A DNA stretch of 64,000 nucleotides, from NCBI GenBank assembly GCA_947426945.1, contig CANEFX010000010.1:1-64000 (forward strand). The letters are read 5' to 3'. Source of the DNA: an uncultured Bacillota bacterium. Its GTDB lineage: Bacteria > Bacillota > Clostridia > Oscillospirales > Oscillospiraceae. Of this stretch, positions 33,550 through 41,598 are shown piece after piece. Each line of letters opens with the position of its first letter. The stretch's first letter is position 1. A model generated the notes under the pieces. It was not told the DNA's origin. It worked only from the letters and a program-made list of their open reading frames with translations, and did not search any database. The position numbers were made by a program, and so were the translations under genes.

Positions 33550-35313
33550 TTATTTATGCCCGTCCTCGTAGTCCTTGATGGTACGCGGCAGCAGCATCTG
33601 GTGGAAGGGACAGATAGAGGCGGGGTTCTGGTAGCAGGAGTCGGCGAATGCCACGATGTAATTGCGCATCATGGGCATATCCACCACCTCGTCCACAAGG
33701 CCGGCCTGGGCACAGAACAGGGGCTGGGACTTCACATTGTAGTCGTCAATAAGGGCGTTCATTTTGTCGATGGTGGGCTGCAGGTCCTTGCCCGCTTTCT
33801 GGTCCTTGGCCAGACGGCCGGTATACATGGCGTTGGCGGCGGTCTTGCCGTTCATGACGTTAATCTCAGTGGCCGCAGTGCCCAGGGAGAAGGCGTTATT
33901 GTCGTTGCCCTGAGGTCCGCCCAGCACGTAGTGGGCGGCGGCGGTGCCCCGGCGCAGGGTAATCTCCATCATGGGCAGGCCGGAGGCCTGGATGGAGTAA
34001 ATCAGGGACTGGCCCAGGCCCAGCAGCTCGGCGACCTCGGCGTCGTCGCCCACGTCGATGCCGGTGGTGTCCTGAATCCAGACCATGGGCAGGCGGTCCC
34101 GGGCGCAGAGGGTAACGAACTCGTTCATCTTAATCAGGCCCTGGCGGTACAGCTTGCCGCCCGCGCCCATAGCCTGGCCGTACTTGGCCATCTTATACTC
34201 GGGGTAGTTGGGGAACACGCCCTGCTGGTTGGCGACCACGCCCACCAGCAGTCCGTCCACCTTGGCGATGCCGGTAATCATCTCGGGGCCGTAGCCCTTC
34301 TTATACTCCATAAACTGACTGCCGTCGAACAAGCGGCCCAGGACGGAGTACATATCATAGGGACGGTTCTTGTTGTTGAGCACCAGATCGTACAGCTCCA
34401 CGTCGGACATGGCGGGAGACTGGGGGGTATCCACCCGGAAGAACTCCAGGTCGAAGGTGGGCAGCATGTCCACATACTTCTTGATGCCGGCAATGACCCC
34501 CTCCTGCTCGGTGTACACCTCGCGGAAGAAGCCGGTCTCTCCATAGTGGATGGACACCGATCCGGGAGGATCGGCCCGCAGGCCCTTGGTGGCCTCGATC
34601 TGGGCCAGAGCGGCCTCCATGTCCACATGGGGCTTGGGGTTCATACCGCCCACAATGCCCGCGCCGCCCACGGCCATATTGGCCTTCTGGTGGGCCACCA
34701 GCACGGTGGGAGAGATAGAGTGGTAACCGCCGCCGGCGGGGTTGGTGCCGTGGATGCCCACGATAACGGGAATGCCCATCTGGTTGAGCTCAGAGTTGCG
34801 GTAGAAGGGGGTGCCGCCGCCCCGGCGGTTGGGGTACACCTTCTCCTGCTTGTCCAGCTCCACGCCGGCGCACTCCAGCAGATAAATCAGGGGGATGCGC
34901 AGCCGCTTGGCGGTGTCGCTGCCCCGGAGCAGGTTGTCCGCCTGGCCGGGCACCCAGGTGCCGGCATGCTTCTTGTTGTCGGAGGCAATGATGCAGCACC
35001 ACTTGCCGTTGACGCGGCCCAGGCCCTTGACGATGGAGGTGGAGCCGTTCTTGTTGTGCTCGGGGTTGTACAGGCTGTTCAGAGGGCACCAGGTACCGGC
35101 GTCCACCAGCAGAGCCACCCGCTGCATGGCAGTGAGCTGGCCTTTGGCGTTCATATCCTCGTCGGCCTTGCCGCTGGACAGAGCGTCCACAATGTGGGCG
35201 TGGATGTCGTCCTCAATGGCCCGCAACTCGTTGACGTTCTCTGCGTTGGCCTTGACGGCCTTGCCCACCACGGGCATGTTCTGGAAATACCGGGGCATGG
35301 AATAATTACCCAT
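33550..35313 (-). CDS. gcdA: Glutaconyl-CoA decarboxylase alpha subunit (carboxyltransferase)
   Basis: A 587-residue carboxyltransferase with two crotonase-like halves. The N-terminal half includes GTWCPLNSLYNPEHN and VWVPGQADNLLRGSDTAKRLRIPL-like acyl-CoA-binding regions; the C-terminal half includes YRQGLIKMNEFV and GPQGNDNNAFSLGTAATE. It moves CO2 from glutaconyl-CoA to biotin on GcdC, making crotonyl-CoA. TAGGAGGAG precedes the ATG. It is separated from gcdC/gcdB by the hgd genes. Confidence 0.93.
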   Translation of the reverse strand: MGNYSMPRYFQNMPVVGKAVKANAENVNELRAIEDDIHAHIVDALSSGKADEDMNAKGQLTAMQRVALLVDAGTWCPLNSLYNPEHNKNGSTSIVKGLGRVNGKWCCIIASDNKKHAGTWVPGQADNLLRGSDTAKRLRIPLIYLLECAGVELDKQEKVYPNRRGGGTPFYRNSELNQMGIPVIVGIHGTNPAGGGYHSISPTVLVAHQKANMAVGGAGIVGGMNPKPHVDMEAALAQIEATKGLRADPPGSVSIHYGETGFFREVYTEQEGVIAGIKKYVDMLPTFDLEFFRVDTPQSPAMSDVELYDLVLNNKNRPYDMYSVLGRLFDGSQFMEYKKGYGPEMITGIAKVDGLLVGVVANQQGVFPNYPEYKMAKYGQAMGAGGKLYRQGLIKMNEFVTLCARDRLPMVWIQDTTGIDVGDDAEVAELLGLGQSLIYSIQASGLPMMEITLRRGTAAAHYVLGGPQGNDNNAFSLGTAATEINVMNGKTAANAMYTGRLAKDQKAGKDLQPTIDKMNALIDDYNVKSQPLFCAQAGLVDEVVDMPMMRNYIVAFADSCYQNPASICPFHQMLLPRTIKDYEDGHK

Positions 35314-35360
35314 TGTAAACTCCTCCTAATATTTGATTTGGTCCCCGCCGGGGAACTTCC

Positions 35361-35595
35361 TCGTCCCCCGCAGGCCAAGGCCCCTTGGTAAAGGGGCTCC
35401 CGGCGAAGCCGGGTGGGGATTGTATTTCGCGAAGCGAAATGTGCGGAGCAAATTCAGGTTTACTCCATACATTTTGGCTTCGCCAAAATACAACCCTCCG
35501 TCACCGCCCCTTTGGGGCGGCGCCATCTCCTTTGCCAAAGGAGACTTTTTCCGCTGCGGCGGGACGGGGCGGGCGGCCGCAGGCCGCCCCTGCAG
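35361..35595. repeat. Composite repeat region upstream of gcdA
   Basis: The 35314-35604 gap has no gene. It holds CCCCTTGGTAAAGGGG, a GAAGCC hairpin, the inverted pair TTTCGCGAAGCGAAA, TTTGGCTTCGCCAAA, the palindrome TCTCCTTTGCCAAAGGAGA and a GGCGGCCGCAGGCCGCC palindrome near 35570. It looks like several small mobile palindromes nested in one site; it may also add a long leader to gcdA. Confidence 0.6.
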
Positions 35596-35604
35596 GCTTA
35601 GCGC

Positions 35605-35949
35605 TCAACCGTCAATGGTGAGATTTTCCAGGATTTCAAAATCATCATAAAATTCGAAGCTGATGACATGGGAATCGTCCAAGGTATGCTCGCAGTAGGA
35701 GACCTCAGACGTATCCAAATCAATCCTCGGCTGTCCGAGGGCTTTGGGCAACCTGGCCTTGTCCAGCTTTCCATAGAATTCTTCCAGGGCGGGAAGCATG
35801 AAGTCCAAAATGCGGGACAGATTCTCCTGGTAGCTCGCGGCAAGGTCACGGACCTCCTCCTCACTCAGCTCGGGCTCCTCCTCGCTGACAAATTCGATCC
35901 CATCTGCTACCGCCTGGTAAAGCTCCTCATCTTCGTTATACTGAAACAT
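35605..35949 (-). CDS. Unknown acidic protein within the glutamate-fermentation cluster
   Basis: A 114-residue, strongly acidic, soluble protein (FQYNEDEELYQAVADGIEF at the start, an EEEPELSEEEV stretch, a C-terminal beta-rich part ending FEFYDDFEILENLTIDG). It lies 9 bp after gctB and before gcdA on the same strand. I do not recognise a family. Its place suggests a role with the CoA-transferase or decarboxylase, but nothing in the sequence shows one. Confidence 0.65.
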   Translation of the reverse strand: MFQYNEDEELYQAVADGIEFVSEEEPELSEEEVRDLAASYQENLSRILDFMLPALEEFYGKLDKARLPKALGQPRIDLDTSEVSYCEHTLDDSHVISFEFYDDFEILENLTIDG

Positions 35950-35958
35950 TGCGTTTTC

Positions 35959-36759
35959 TTACTCCTTGGGAATCTTGATAAACGCCTGGCCGGGGTCGAT
36001 CTCCTCGCGGATGATGCGCAGGATCTCCTGGTCGGGATCGGGGAAAATTTCAGCCTTGGAGCAGTCGATCTCAAAGCCGGTGTTCTCCTGGACGATCTCA
36101 GGGGTGACGCCGGGGAACATGTAGGCGCAGTACATGCGCTTGGTCTGCTCGTCGAACTTCATGATGCCCAGATCGGTGACCACCATCTGGGGGCCGCGGT
36201 TGCCGGGCAGGCCCACCTTCTCACGGCCGCCGGGGCCATCCATCCAGCCGCAGGAGGTGATGTAGTCGATGTGCTCCATGAAACGGCGCTTCTGGTGCTG
36301 CATCATGATGATGGTGTTGCAGTAGGTGGCGATGCCGTTGGCCCCGCCGGAGCCGGTGAAGCGGGTCATGGGCTTGACGTAGTCGCCCTTGCCATAGATG
36401 CAGGTGGAATTCACGTTGCCGTAGGGGTCGATCTGGGCGCCGCCGATGAACGCGATAAGGCGGTCCTCGTCATGGAGCCACTCGTTGGCTTCAAAGCCGA
36501 TGAAGCGGATGTTGGGCCACTGGACAGCGCAGTGAGCCATAAAGCGGTTGTCGCCCACGGAACGGGGAACCTCCACGGGGGAGCAGTCCATCAGTCCGCT
36601 CTCCACGATAGGGTGGCAGGAGGGGCAAACCACCCGCTTGGCCAGAGAGGCGCCGATAAGGGGAAGGCCAGTGCCCACGATGACAATCTGATTCTCTTTG
36701 ATGTTCTTGGCGATGGCATAAGCCTGACGCTCCTGCTTGGTGATTTTATATTCAGCCAT
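35959..36759 (-). CDS. gctB: Glutaconate CoA-transferase subunit B
   Basis: This 266-residue subunit carries the likely catalytic glutamate in HPIVESGLMDC (Glu53; the Acidaminococcus enzyme uses beta-Glu54). Also typical are FIGGAQIDPYGNVN and TGSGGANGIATYCN. With GctA it transfers CoA from acetyl-CoA or glutaconyl-CoA to 2-hydroxyglutarate. It begins 21 bp after the gctA stop. Confidence 0.94.
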   Translation of the reverse strand: MAEYKITKQERQAYAIAKNIKENQIVIVGTGLPLIGASLAKRVVCPSCHPIVESGLMDCSPVEVPRSVGDNRFMAHCAVQWPNIRFIGFEANEWLHDEDRLIAFIGGAQIDPYGNVNSTCIYGKGDYVKPMTRFTGSGGANGIATYCNTIIMMQHQKRRFMEHIDYITSCGWMDGPGGREKVGLPGNRGPQMVVTDLGIMKFDEQTKRMYCAYMFPGVTPEIVQENTGFEIDCSKAEIFPDPDQEILRIIREEIDPGQAFIKIPKE

Positions 36760-36780
36760 TTCTATTTTACCTCCCTTTTC

Positions 36781-37878
36781 TTAGTGCCGGGTGGAATATC
36801 CCAGGTGGGGCTCGTTCTTCAGCCGCATCAGACGGGAGCCGCCAATCTTGTCCAGCAGCTCATCATGGTCCTTTACGCTGTAGACCCACTTCTCCACATA
36901 GTCCTTAAAGGTCTCGGGGATGACGGCGCCGGAAGCGGCGTCGTCAGCGGCCTTCCGGGCCTTGGCGGCGGCAGCGGCGGCCTTTTCGTCTCCGGGCTTG
37001 GCCTCGGCGGCCTTCTGGGCCTTGGCAGCGGCCTTGGCCAGCTGGGCCTTGGCATCCTCGGCATCCTGATACTTGGAGGCCTTGTCGTATTCGATCAGGG
37101 CATGAGAGTCATTATCATAGTAATTGTAGCACTGGGAGGGCCATGCGCCGTAGGGGGCGTGGACCACGGCGGAGACACATTCGCCGAAGATACGGGTGAG
37201 GGTGGGGTCCCGGCGGATGTACTCGTCGCTTACCAGCTCCTCGCAGGTGACGATCACCTTGCGGGCGGCCACGGCCACATCAACATCGTGGAACTCGTCG
37301 CCCTCGATGATACAGGTACCATCTGGGGAGGCCTTCTGCACATGGATGACGGCCAAATCCAGCTTGGGGGTTGGCACCGCCACCACCTTCTCACCGGGGT
37401 TGAAGGGGTTTTCAATTTCCACGCACTTCAGGTTGTCCACCTTGTCCAGAGCTTTGCGCTGCTCTTCGCTGATACCCCAGTACTTCATCAGGCCGGAGCC
37501 CTGCATCAGTCGGACAGGCAGGAAGGGCAGGCCCAGGGAGGCGGCGTGGAGCTGGAGCATCAGGACATCCTGGGAGTAGTCCTCATAGGTCAGTTCCCCC
37601 TTCTCAATGGCGGCGCGAAAACGGCGGGAGACATTGGTATAGCCCGAGTTGGCGGTGTAGCAGTTGATGTACGCCTTCACCCGGCCCTCGCCGATCATCA
37701 TGTCCCAATCGCCGCCGGCGGGACCAGCCCATACAGTGAAGTCCTTCTGTCCCTGGCGCAGGATCTCGTTGACCACGGCGTAGGGCTTGCGGTTGGTGGT
37801 AAAGCCGCCAAAGCAGACACAGTCTCCGCTCTCGACGAACTTGGCCACGGCGTCGTGCATGGAATATACCTTGTTCAT
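36781..37878 (-). CDS. gctA: Glutaconate CoA-transferase subunit A with Ala/Lys-rich insertion
   Basis: A 365-residue protein of the CoA-transferase alpha fold (SMHDAVAKFVESGDCVCFGGF at the start, then TVWAGPAGGDWDMMIGEGRV). It is about 45 residues longer than the usual roughly 320. The extra length is an Ala/Lys/Glu-rich helical insert (about residues 268-315, with AKAQLAKAAAKAQKAAEAK). The start at 37878 follows GGGGGTATTACT; the frame up to 37932 is not supported. It is the first gene of the cluster and divergent from the AraC regulator. Confidence 0.92.
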   Translation of the reverse strand: MNKVYSMHDAVAKFVESGDCVCFGGFTTNRKPYAVVNEILRQGQKDFTVWAGPAGGDWDMMIGEGRVKAYINCYTANSGYTNVSRRFRAAIEKGELTYEDYSQDVLMLQLHAASLGLPFLPVRLMQGSGLMKYWGISEEQRKALDKVDNLKCVEIENPFNPGEKVVAVPTPKLDLAVIHVQKASPDGTCIIEGDEFHDVDVAVAARKVIVTCEELVSDEYIRRDPTLTRIFGECVSAVVHAPYGAWPSQCYNYYDNDSHALIEYDKASKYQDAEDAKAQLAKAAAKAQKAAEAKPGDEKAAAAAAKARKAADDAASGAVIPETFKDYVEKWVYSVKDHDELLDKIGGSRLMRLKNEPHLGYSTRH

Positions 37879-38152
37879 AGTAATACCCCCATTACAAATT
37901 TTTTGGTTCTCTCTTTCTTCGCTGATTGTCAAGGTGCCGCAACGCGCTTTATTACAATGGTCATTTTACCACAAATCTCACAATTGGTCTATACTGTAAT
38001 TTAGCATAAAGTTTGCATATCTGGACCTGACGTGATATAATGGGGACGGCCCCGCAAGGGGCGGTCTCCTCGCCGCCCTGTTCTCCACGCTTCGGCAGCG
38101 GAACGGCACAAAGGTCAACCCCTGCCAAAGTTTTTTAAGGAGGCAATTTCTC
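37879..38152. promoter_or_regulatory. Divergent regulatory region gctA / araC-type gene
   Basis: Rightward: TTGCAT (38013-38018), 17 bp, TATAAT (38036-38041) precede the regulator. Leftward: TAAAAT (37963-37968) with a poor TAGACC -35 (37986-37991) could serve gctA. The AT-rich stretch between the two (37970-38030) is the likely binding place for the AraC-type protein. A GGCCCCGCAAGGGGC hairpin (about 38048-38062) lies in the regulator's leader. Confidence 0.6.
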
Positions 38153-38995
38153 ATGACCAACGTGGAATTCCACCTGCAATTGAACCACAATGAGACCTGG
38201 AATATGAGCCGGCTGCACTTTCACGACTATTGTGAGCTACTGCTCCCTTTGGTCAGCCCGGGAAACATCTTTGTCGGCGGCCAGGTCTATCCCCTGCGCC
38301 GGGGAACACTGTATCTCATCGGAGAAAATACCCTCCACCGAACCATGTCCGAAGGGTTTCACGCCCGGTACGTGCTCCATATCAGCAAAAAAGCTCTGGT
38401 CCAGCTGTCCACTCCCCAGACTGATCTGACCCAGTTCTGCGAAACTTCCTTTCGCCGGGCGGAACTTCAGGCCGGCGAGATGACTGAAGTAGTCGAATTG
38501 TTTCAGTCTCTGGAACGCAATAAAAACGACGGCTCCTTCGGCAGCGATATGAGGCAGACAGTTGCCCTGCTTAATCTGTTAATCCGGGTGGCTCCCATCC
38601 TCAACGTGGCTACCGCCGGAGAGTCCATCCAGAACAAGGATTTCCTGCGGGTCTCCCCCATTCTGGACTACATCCGGGACAACCTGTCCGAGCCTCTCAC
38701 TCTGGATCAGATTGCCGGGCAGTTCTTTATCAGCAAGCATTACCTGTGTCGCATCTTTAAAGCAGCCACCGGCTTCTCCGTGATGGAATACATCATTTAC
38801 AGTCGGGTGCTCCGAGCCCGGCAGCTGCTCCAGAAAGGGGTCAGCGTCCAGCAGGCCGGCGAGCTGTCCGGCTTTTCTGACAACTCCCATTTTATCCGCA
38901 CCTTTGGCCATCTTACCGGCCTTACTCCCGGAAAATATGCCAAAGAATACCAGTCCGGCGATCAGGTGCTCCTCAGTGGGGACCTAAACGCGTGA
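38153..38995 (+). CDS. AraC-family transcription regulator
   Basis: A 280-residue protein with an N-terminal cupin-like ligand domain (LHFHDYCELLLPL, about 22-34; FVGGQVYPLRRGTLYLI, about 40-56). The C-terminal double helix-turn-helix (about 178-275) has LTLDQIAGQFFISKHYLCRIFK and SGFSDNSHFIRTFGHLTGLTP. AAGGAGG precedes the ATG. Its divergent placement next to gctA suggests that it controls glutamate fermentation, perhaps sensing a pathway acid; that is inference. Confidence 0.88.
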   Translation: MTNVEFHLQLNHNETWNMSRLHFHDYCELLLPLVSPGNIFVGGQVYPLRRGTLYLIGENTLHRTMSEGFHARYVLHISKKALVQLSTPQTDLTQFCETSFRRAELQAGEMTEVVELFQSLERNKNDGSFGSDMRQTVALLNLLIRVAPILNVATAGESIQNKDFLRVSPILDYIRDNLSEPLTLDQIAGQFFISKHYLCRIFKAATGFSVMEYIIYSRVLRARQLLQKGVSVQQAGELSGFSDNSHFIRTFGHLTGLTPGKYAKEYQSGDQVLLSGDLNA

Positions 38996-39099
38996 TGTGG
39001 GTTCGACAGAGCCAACTTTGCCAAAAATGCCGTTTTTATGTCAACATCTGCAAATCAGTTTCCTCCATACCAAAGTTTCAGTTCTTTCAAAAAAGACTC

Positions 39100-39127
39100 T
39101 TTACATTTCAAAAAAATCTGTTATAAT
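39100..39127 (+). promoter_or_regulatory. Promoter upstream of the tRNA-Ala-like array
   Basis: TTTACA (39100-39105) and TATAAT (39122-39127) are spaced by 16 bp. It is the only good promoter before the intact tRNA-Ala, about 500 bp downstream, and would transcribe through three decayed copies first. Confidence 0.65.
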
Positions 39128-39168
39128 AAAGAAGCTGTCCAGGCAGTCCATGCAACAAACAGTTGCCT

Positions 39169-39207
39169 GAGTTTGTAGTGCAGTTGGGAAAGCAAGCGGT
39201 TCGCAAC
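39169..39207 (+). pseudogene. Decayed tRNA-Ala-like copy A
   Basis: Aligned without gaps to the first 39 bases of the intact tRNA-Ala (39646), 28 of 39 bases agree, including GTAG, CAG, TGGGA, AGC and the anticodon-loop run CGGTTCGCA. The acceptor 3' strand and T-arm are missing, so it cannot be a working tRNA. Confidence 0.6.
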
Positions 39208-39222
39208 TCAAAAATTGCATAC

Positions 39223-39262
39223 GGGCTTGTAGCTCAGCTGGGAGCGCGAGTGGTCCGTTAAG
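39223..39262 (+). pseudogene. Decayed tRNA-like copy B with following hairpins
   Basis: GGGCTTGTAGCTCAGCTGGGAG matches the 5' end of tRNA-Ala/Ile, but two D-arm bases are missing and the anticodon arm is replaced by GGTCCG-TTAAG-CGGGCC. Two stable hairpins follow (AATTTTCG/CGAAAATT at about 39281-39311, and GTGTGACC/GGTCACAC at about 39317-39335). No T-arm is present. The stretch could be a structured RNA rather than pure decay. Confidence 0.55.
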
Positions 39263-39475
39263 CGGGCCCCTAATCCGCCAGAATTTTCGCCAAGTCCCTT
39301 GTCGAAAATTTTGTGGGTGTGACCGATGGTCACACTCCAATTTCGCCAACTTCTTCTTTTTTCTTCACCCCCTTCGTTCGCATCTTCATTCATTATATTT
39401 TAAATAGTTCAAAATCCTACCTCAAAACTAAAAAACAAAGAAAATAAGCCGAAAATTGAATAACTGGAAAAATCT

Positions 39476-39523
39476 GGGCCTGTAGCGCAGTTGGGAGCGC
39501 ATCACATTCGCATCCATAGTGAG
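39476..39523 (+). pseudogene. Decayed tRNA-Ala(CGC)-like copy C
   Basis: GGGCCTGTAGCGCAGTTGGGAG repeats the tRNA-Ala 5' half almost exactly, and the anticodon loop run TTCGCATCC is kept. The anticodon stem no longer pairs well, and the T-arm and acceptor 3' strand are lost. Confidence 0.65.
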
Positions 39524-39645
39524 ACACATCCGACCCGATTTTCTGTTTGCCGTTTTTCTGTCCGATTTGTTGGACTTTCCCCTGAAAATCAAATATTTGA
39601 GAAATCCAAGATTCGCAACTTTTTTCGCATGAAAAGTGCCGATTT

Positions 39646-39722
39646 GGGCCTGTAGCTCAGCTGGGAGAGCGCACGGTTCGCATCCGTGAGGTTCGAGGGT
39701 TCGATCCCCTTCAGGTCCACCA
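39646..39722 (+). tRNA. tRNA-Ala(CGC), prophage-linked
   Basis: The acceptor GGGCCTG pairs with CAGGTCC and has the G3-U70 pair that identifies alanine tRNAs. D-stem GCTC/GAGC, anticodon stem CACGG/CCGTG with loop TTCGCAT (anticodon CGC at 39679-39681), T-stem GAGGG/CCCTT and encoded CCA are all intact. Its 3' end overlaps the end of the serine recombinase gene on the other strand, so it is the probable phage attachment site. Confidence 0.92.
39690..39722. other. Probable left attachment site (attL) in the tRNA 3' half
   Basis: The border between host tRNA and prophage integrase lies in the T-arm/acceptor 3' part of tRNA-Ala. The phage must supply a matching 3' end for the tRNA to stay intact. 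The partner attR is right of the window, so the exact crossover cannot be read here. Confidence 0.55.
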
Positions 39723-41153
39723 TTCGGGCCGTACTCGAACTTTTGAGTGCGGTCCTTTTTCTTGTATATTGTAGAAGATCATCGCCTGGCCGTTTCTGAC
39801 CTCGATCCGGGCGATGAACGTGTCAACGAGACGCTGCCGGAAGGCGGCGTCTTTTGTGTCCCCATTTCTGAACGAACGAAGCCAAGCCCCGACCGCCTCA
39901 CTGGTGAGCCGGGGCTTTTTCATTTCTGCCCGCTCGATCTCCACGAGCAGCTCCTCCTCTTCGGCTTCCAGTTCCGCCAGGCGACCGGCAAGGCCCCGGG
40001 CCCCGGTGCCCTCCTCGATGGCGTCCAATATGTTCCGCTGGCGCTTCCGGTTTGAGTCGAGCTGCTTCCGGTATGCTGCGGCCGGATCCAGAGCGTCCTC
40101 CTGCTCCTGGATCTCCAGGATCCGGACCGTGAGCTTCTCGATCATGTCCTCGGTCAGCATGTCCTCGACCGTGGCCTCAATGACCCGATCCTCGAAGTGA
40201 TCCCGGGGGATCGGCTTCAGCTCGCACTTCTCGCCGCGCTTCTTCGCGCCGCACTTGTAATAGTGGTACACCTTCCCCGTTTTACTGGTGCCGGACTCCC
40301 CGTTCAGCATCGCCCCGCAGTATGAACAAAAACATTTACAGCTCAGCAAATAGTCCACTTTTGCCCTCCCTGCCGCGTTATTGCGCGGCGTCCCGAAGTG
40401 TTTGGCCGCTTCCTCGAAGGTGGCCAGGTCGATGATGGGATCCGTCAGGATCTCAACCCCCTGAATCTCGAAGCGGCCGAGATACTTCTCGTTCCGTAAC
40501 ATCCGATAGATCACGGCCTGGGTGATCGGCTTCCCGCGCTGGCCAGTGACGCCGTGCTTCCGGAAGAGCTCGACCAGTTCCTTCGTCTGGGCCCCGGCGT
40601 TGTGCATCCAGAAGGCTTCCCGGACAACGGCAGCCTTCTCCTCGTCGACGATGATGTGCTTCTCGTCGTCCACCGTGTAGCCAATCGGCAGCGGCGCCCC
40701 ACAATACTGTCCCTTTTTCGCGGTCTCCCTCATGCCTCTGACGATCTTCTGCCGGAGGTCTGCGGAGTAATACTCGGCCAGGCCTTCCAGAACGCTCTCC
40801 AGGATGATCCCCTCCGGACCCTCCGGAACAGACTCCTCAGCATACAGCAGACGGACGCCCGCCTTTTTCAGCTTCATTTTACTGAGGGCGATGTCCTGCC
40901 GGTCACGCCCAAAGCGGTCGATCTTCCAGACAATCACGCACTCGAAGCGGTGCTGCTCCGCGTCGTGCAGCATCCTCTGGAACTCATTCCGGCCGACGAT
41001 GCTCTTCCCTGAGATGTGCCGGTCGGCGTATATTTCAACGATCTGGATCCCGTTTCTCTCTGCATAAGCCTGGCAGTCAGCGACCTGGCCCTCGATGGAC
41101 TGGTCCGTCTGGTTTGGCCCCGCAGAGTATCTCGCATAAATAGCGCCCAGCAT
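39711..41153 (-). CDS. Large serine recombinase (phage integrase)
   Basis: A 480-residue recombinase. The resolvase-type catalytic domain (1-150) has IYARYSAGPNQTDQSIEGQ (nucleophile Ser10) and WKIDRFGRD. The recombinase domain (about 165-270) includes PIGYTVDDEKHIIVDEEK. A zinc ribbon (CKCFCSYCGAML...CGAKKRGEKC, about 277-315) and a coiled coil (about 360-410) follow. It integrates and excises the prophage. Its last four codons and stop are in the 3' end of tRNA-Ala, which is unusual, as most tRNA-targeting phages use tyrosine integrases. Confidence 0.95.
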   Translation of the reverse strand: MLGAIYARYSAGPNQTDQSIEGQVADCQAYAERNGIQIVEIYADRHISGKSIVGRNEFQRMLHDAEQHRFECVIVWKIDRFGRDRQDIALSKMKLKKAGVRLLYAEESVPEGPEGIILESVLEGLAEYYSADLRQKIVRGMRETAKKGQYCGAPLPIGYTVDDEKHIIVDEEKAAVVREAFWMHNAGAQTKELVELFRKHGVTGQRGKPITQAVIYRMLRNEKYLGRFEIQGVEILTDPIIDLATFEEAAKHFGTPRNNAAGRAKVDYLLSCKCFCSYCGAMLNGESGTSKTGKVYHYYKCGAKKRGEKCELKPIPRDHFEDRVIEATVEDMLTEDMIEKLTVRILEIQEQEDALDPAAAYRKQLDSNRKRQRNILDAIEEGTGARGLAGRLAELEAEEEELLVEIERAEMKKPRLTSEAVGAWLRSFRNGDTKDAAFRQRLVDTFIARIEVRNGQAMIFYNIQEKGPHSKVRVRPEWWT

Positions 41154-41158
41154 AAGCG

Positions 41159-41593
41159 TCAGCCCCCTATCTTTGCAAGCGCTTCATCATGAAGCTGCTG
41201 CACCAATGCAACATTGGCCGCCGACATCTGGTAGTAGTACGGCTCCAGCGCCGTCTGAAACTTCTCAAACTGGGATCGCTTCCCTCTAACAGTTTTGACT
41301 TTCTCAGCGTTCAGCAGAGTCTTCTGGAAGTATCTCAGAATGAAATCACGGGTGGCGGCTTCCTCCTGCTCCTGGGCCATTCTCAGCACCTCTGCGGGCT
41401 TCGTACCCTTAAACTTGACATACTTCGAGAGCTCGGTCAGCTTTCCGGCCAAGTCTTTCAAACTCGCGTAATCAGTAAAGAACGAGTCTGGATCCGTAGT
41501 ATTGTTTACTACGTCCCGGGCTTTTCGCATATCGTCCAGCCAGATGGGAGCGAGGAGCTCCGCGTTTTTCTTTTTCTCTTTGTGTCCAAACAT
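41159..41593 (-). CDS. Hypothetical phage protein between integrase and repressor
   Basis: A 144-residue, helical, basic-start protein (FGHKEKKKNAELLAPIWLDD), with no membrane segment and no recognised family. The ATG at 41593 lies nine bases after AGGAGG and overlaps the end of the repressor gene; it is 5 bp from the recombinase start. It is probably co-expressed with both during lysogeny, so a role in integration control or superinfection immunity is possible (inference). Confidence 0.7.
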   Translation of the reverse strand: MFGHKEKKKNAELLAPIWLDDMRKARDVVNNTTDPDSFFTDYASLKDLAGKLTELSKYVKFKGTKPAEVLRMAQEQEEAATRDFILRYFQKTLLNAEKVKTVRGKRSQFEKFQTALEPYYYQMSAANVALVQQLHDEALAKIGG

Positions 41594-41598
41594 CACCG

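Noticed and set aside
39223..39340. tmRNA or intron-containing tRNA
   Set aside because: There is no tag-coding frame, no T-arm and no pairing acceptor 3' strand; group I intron core elements were not seen. It is kept only as a decayed copy with hairpins.
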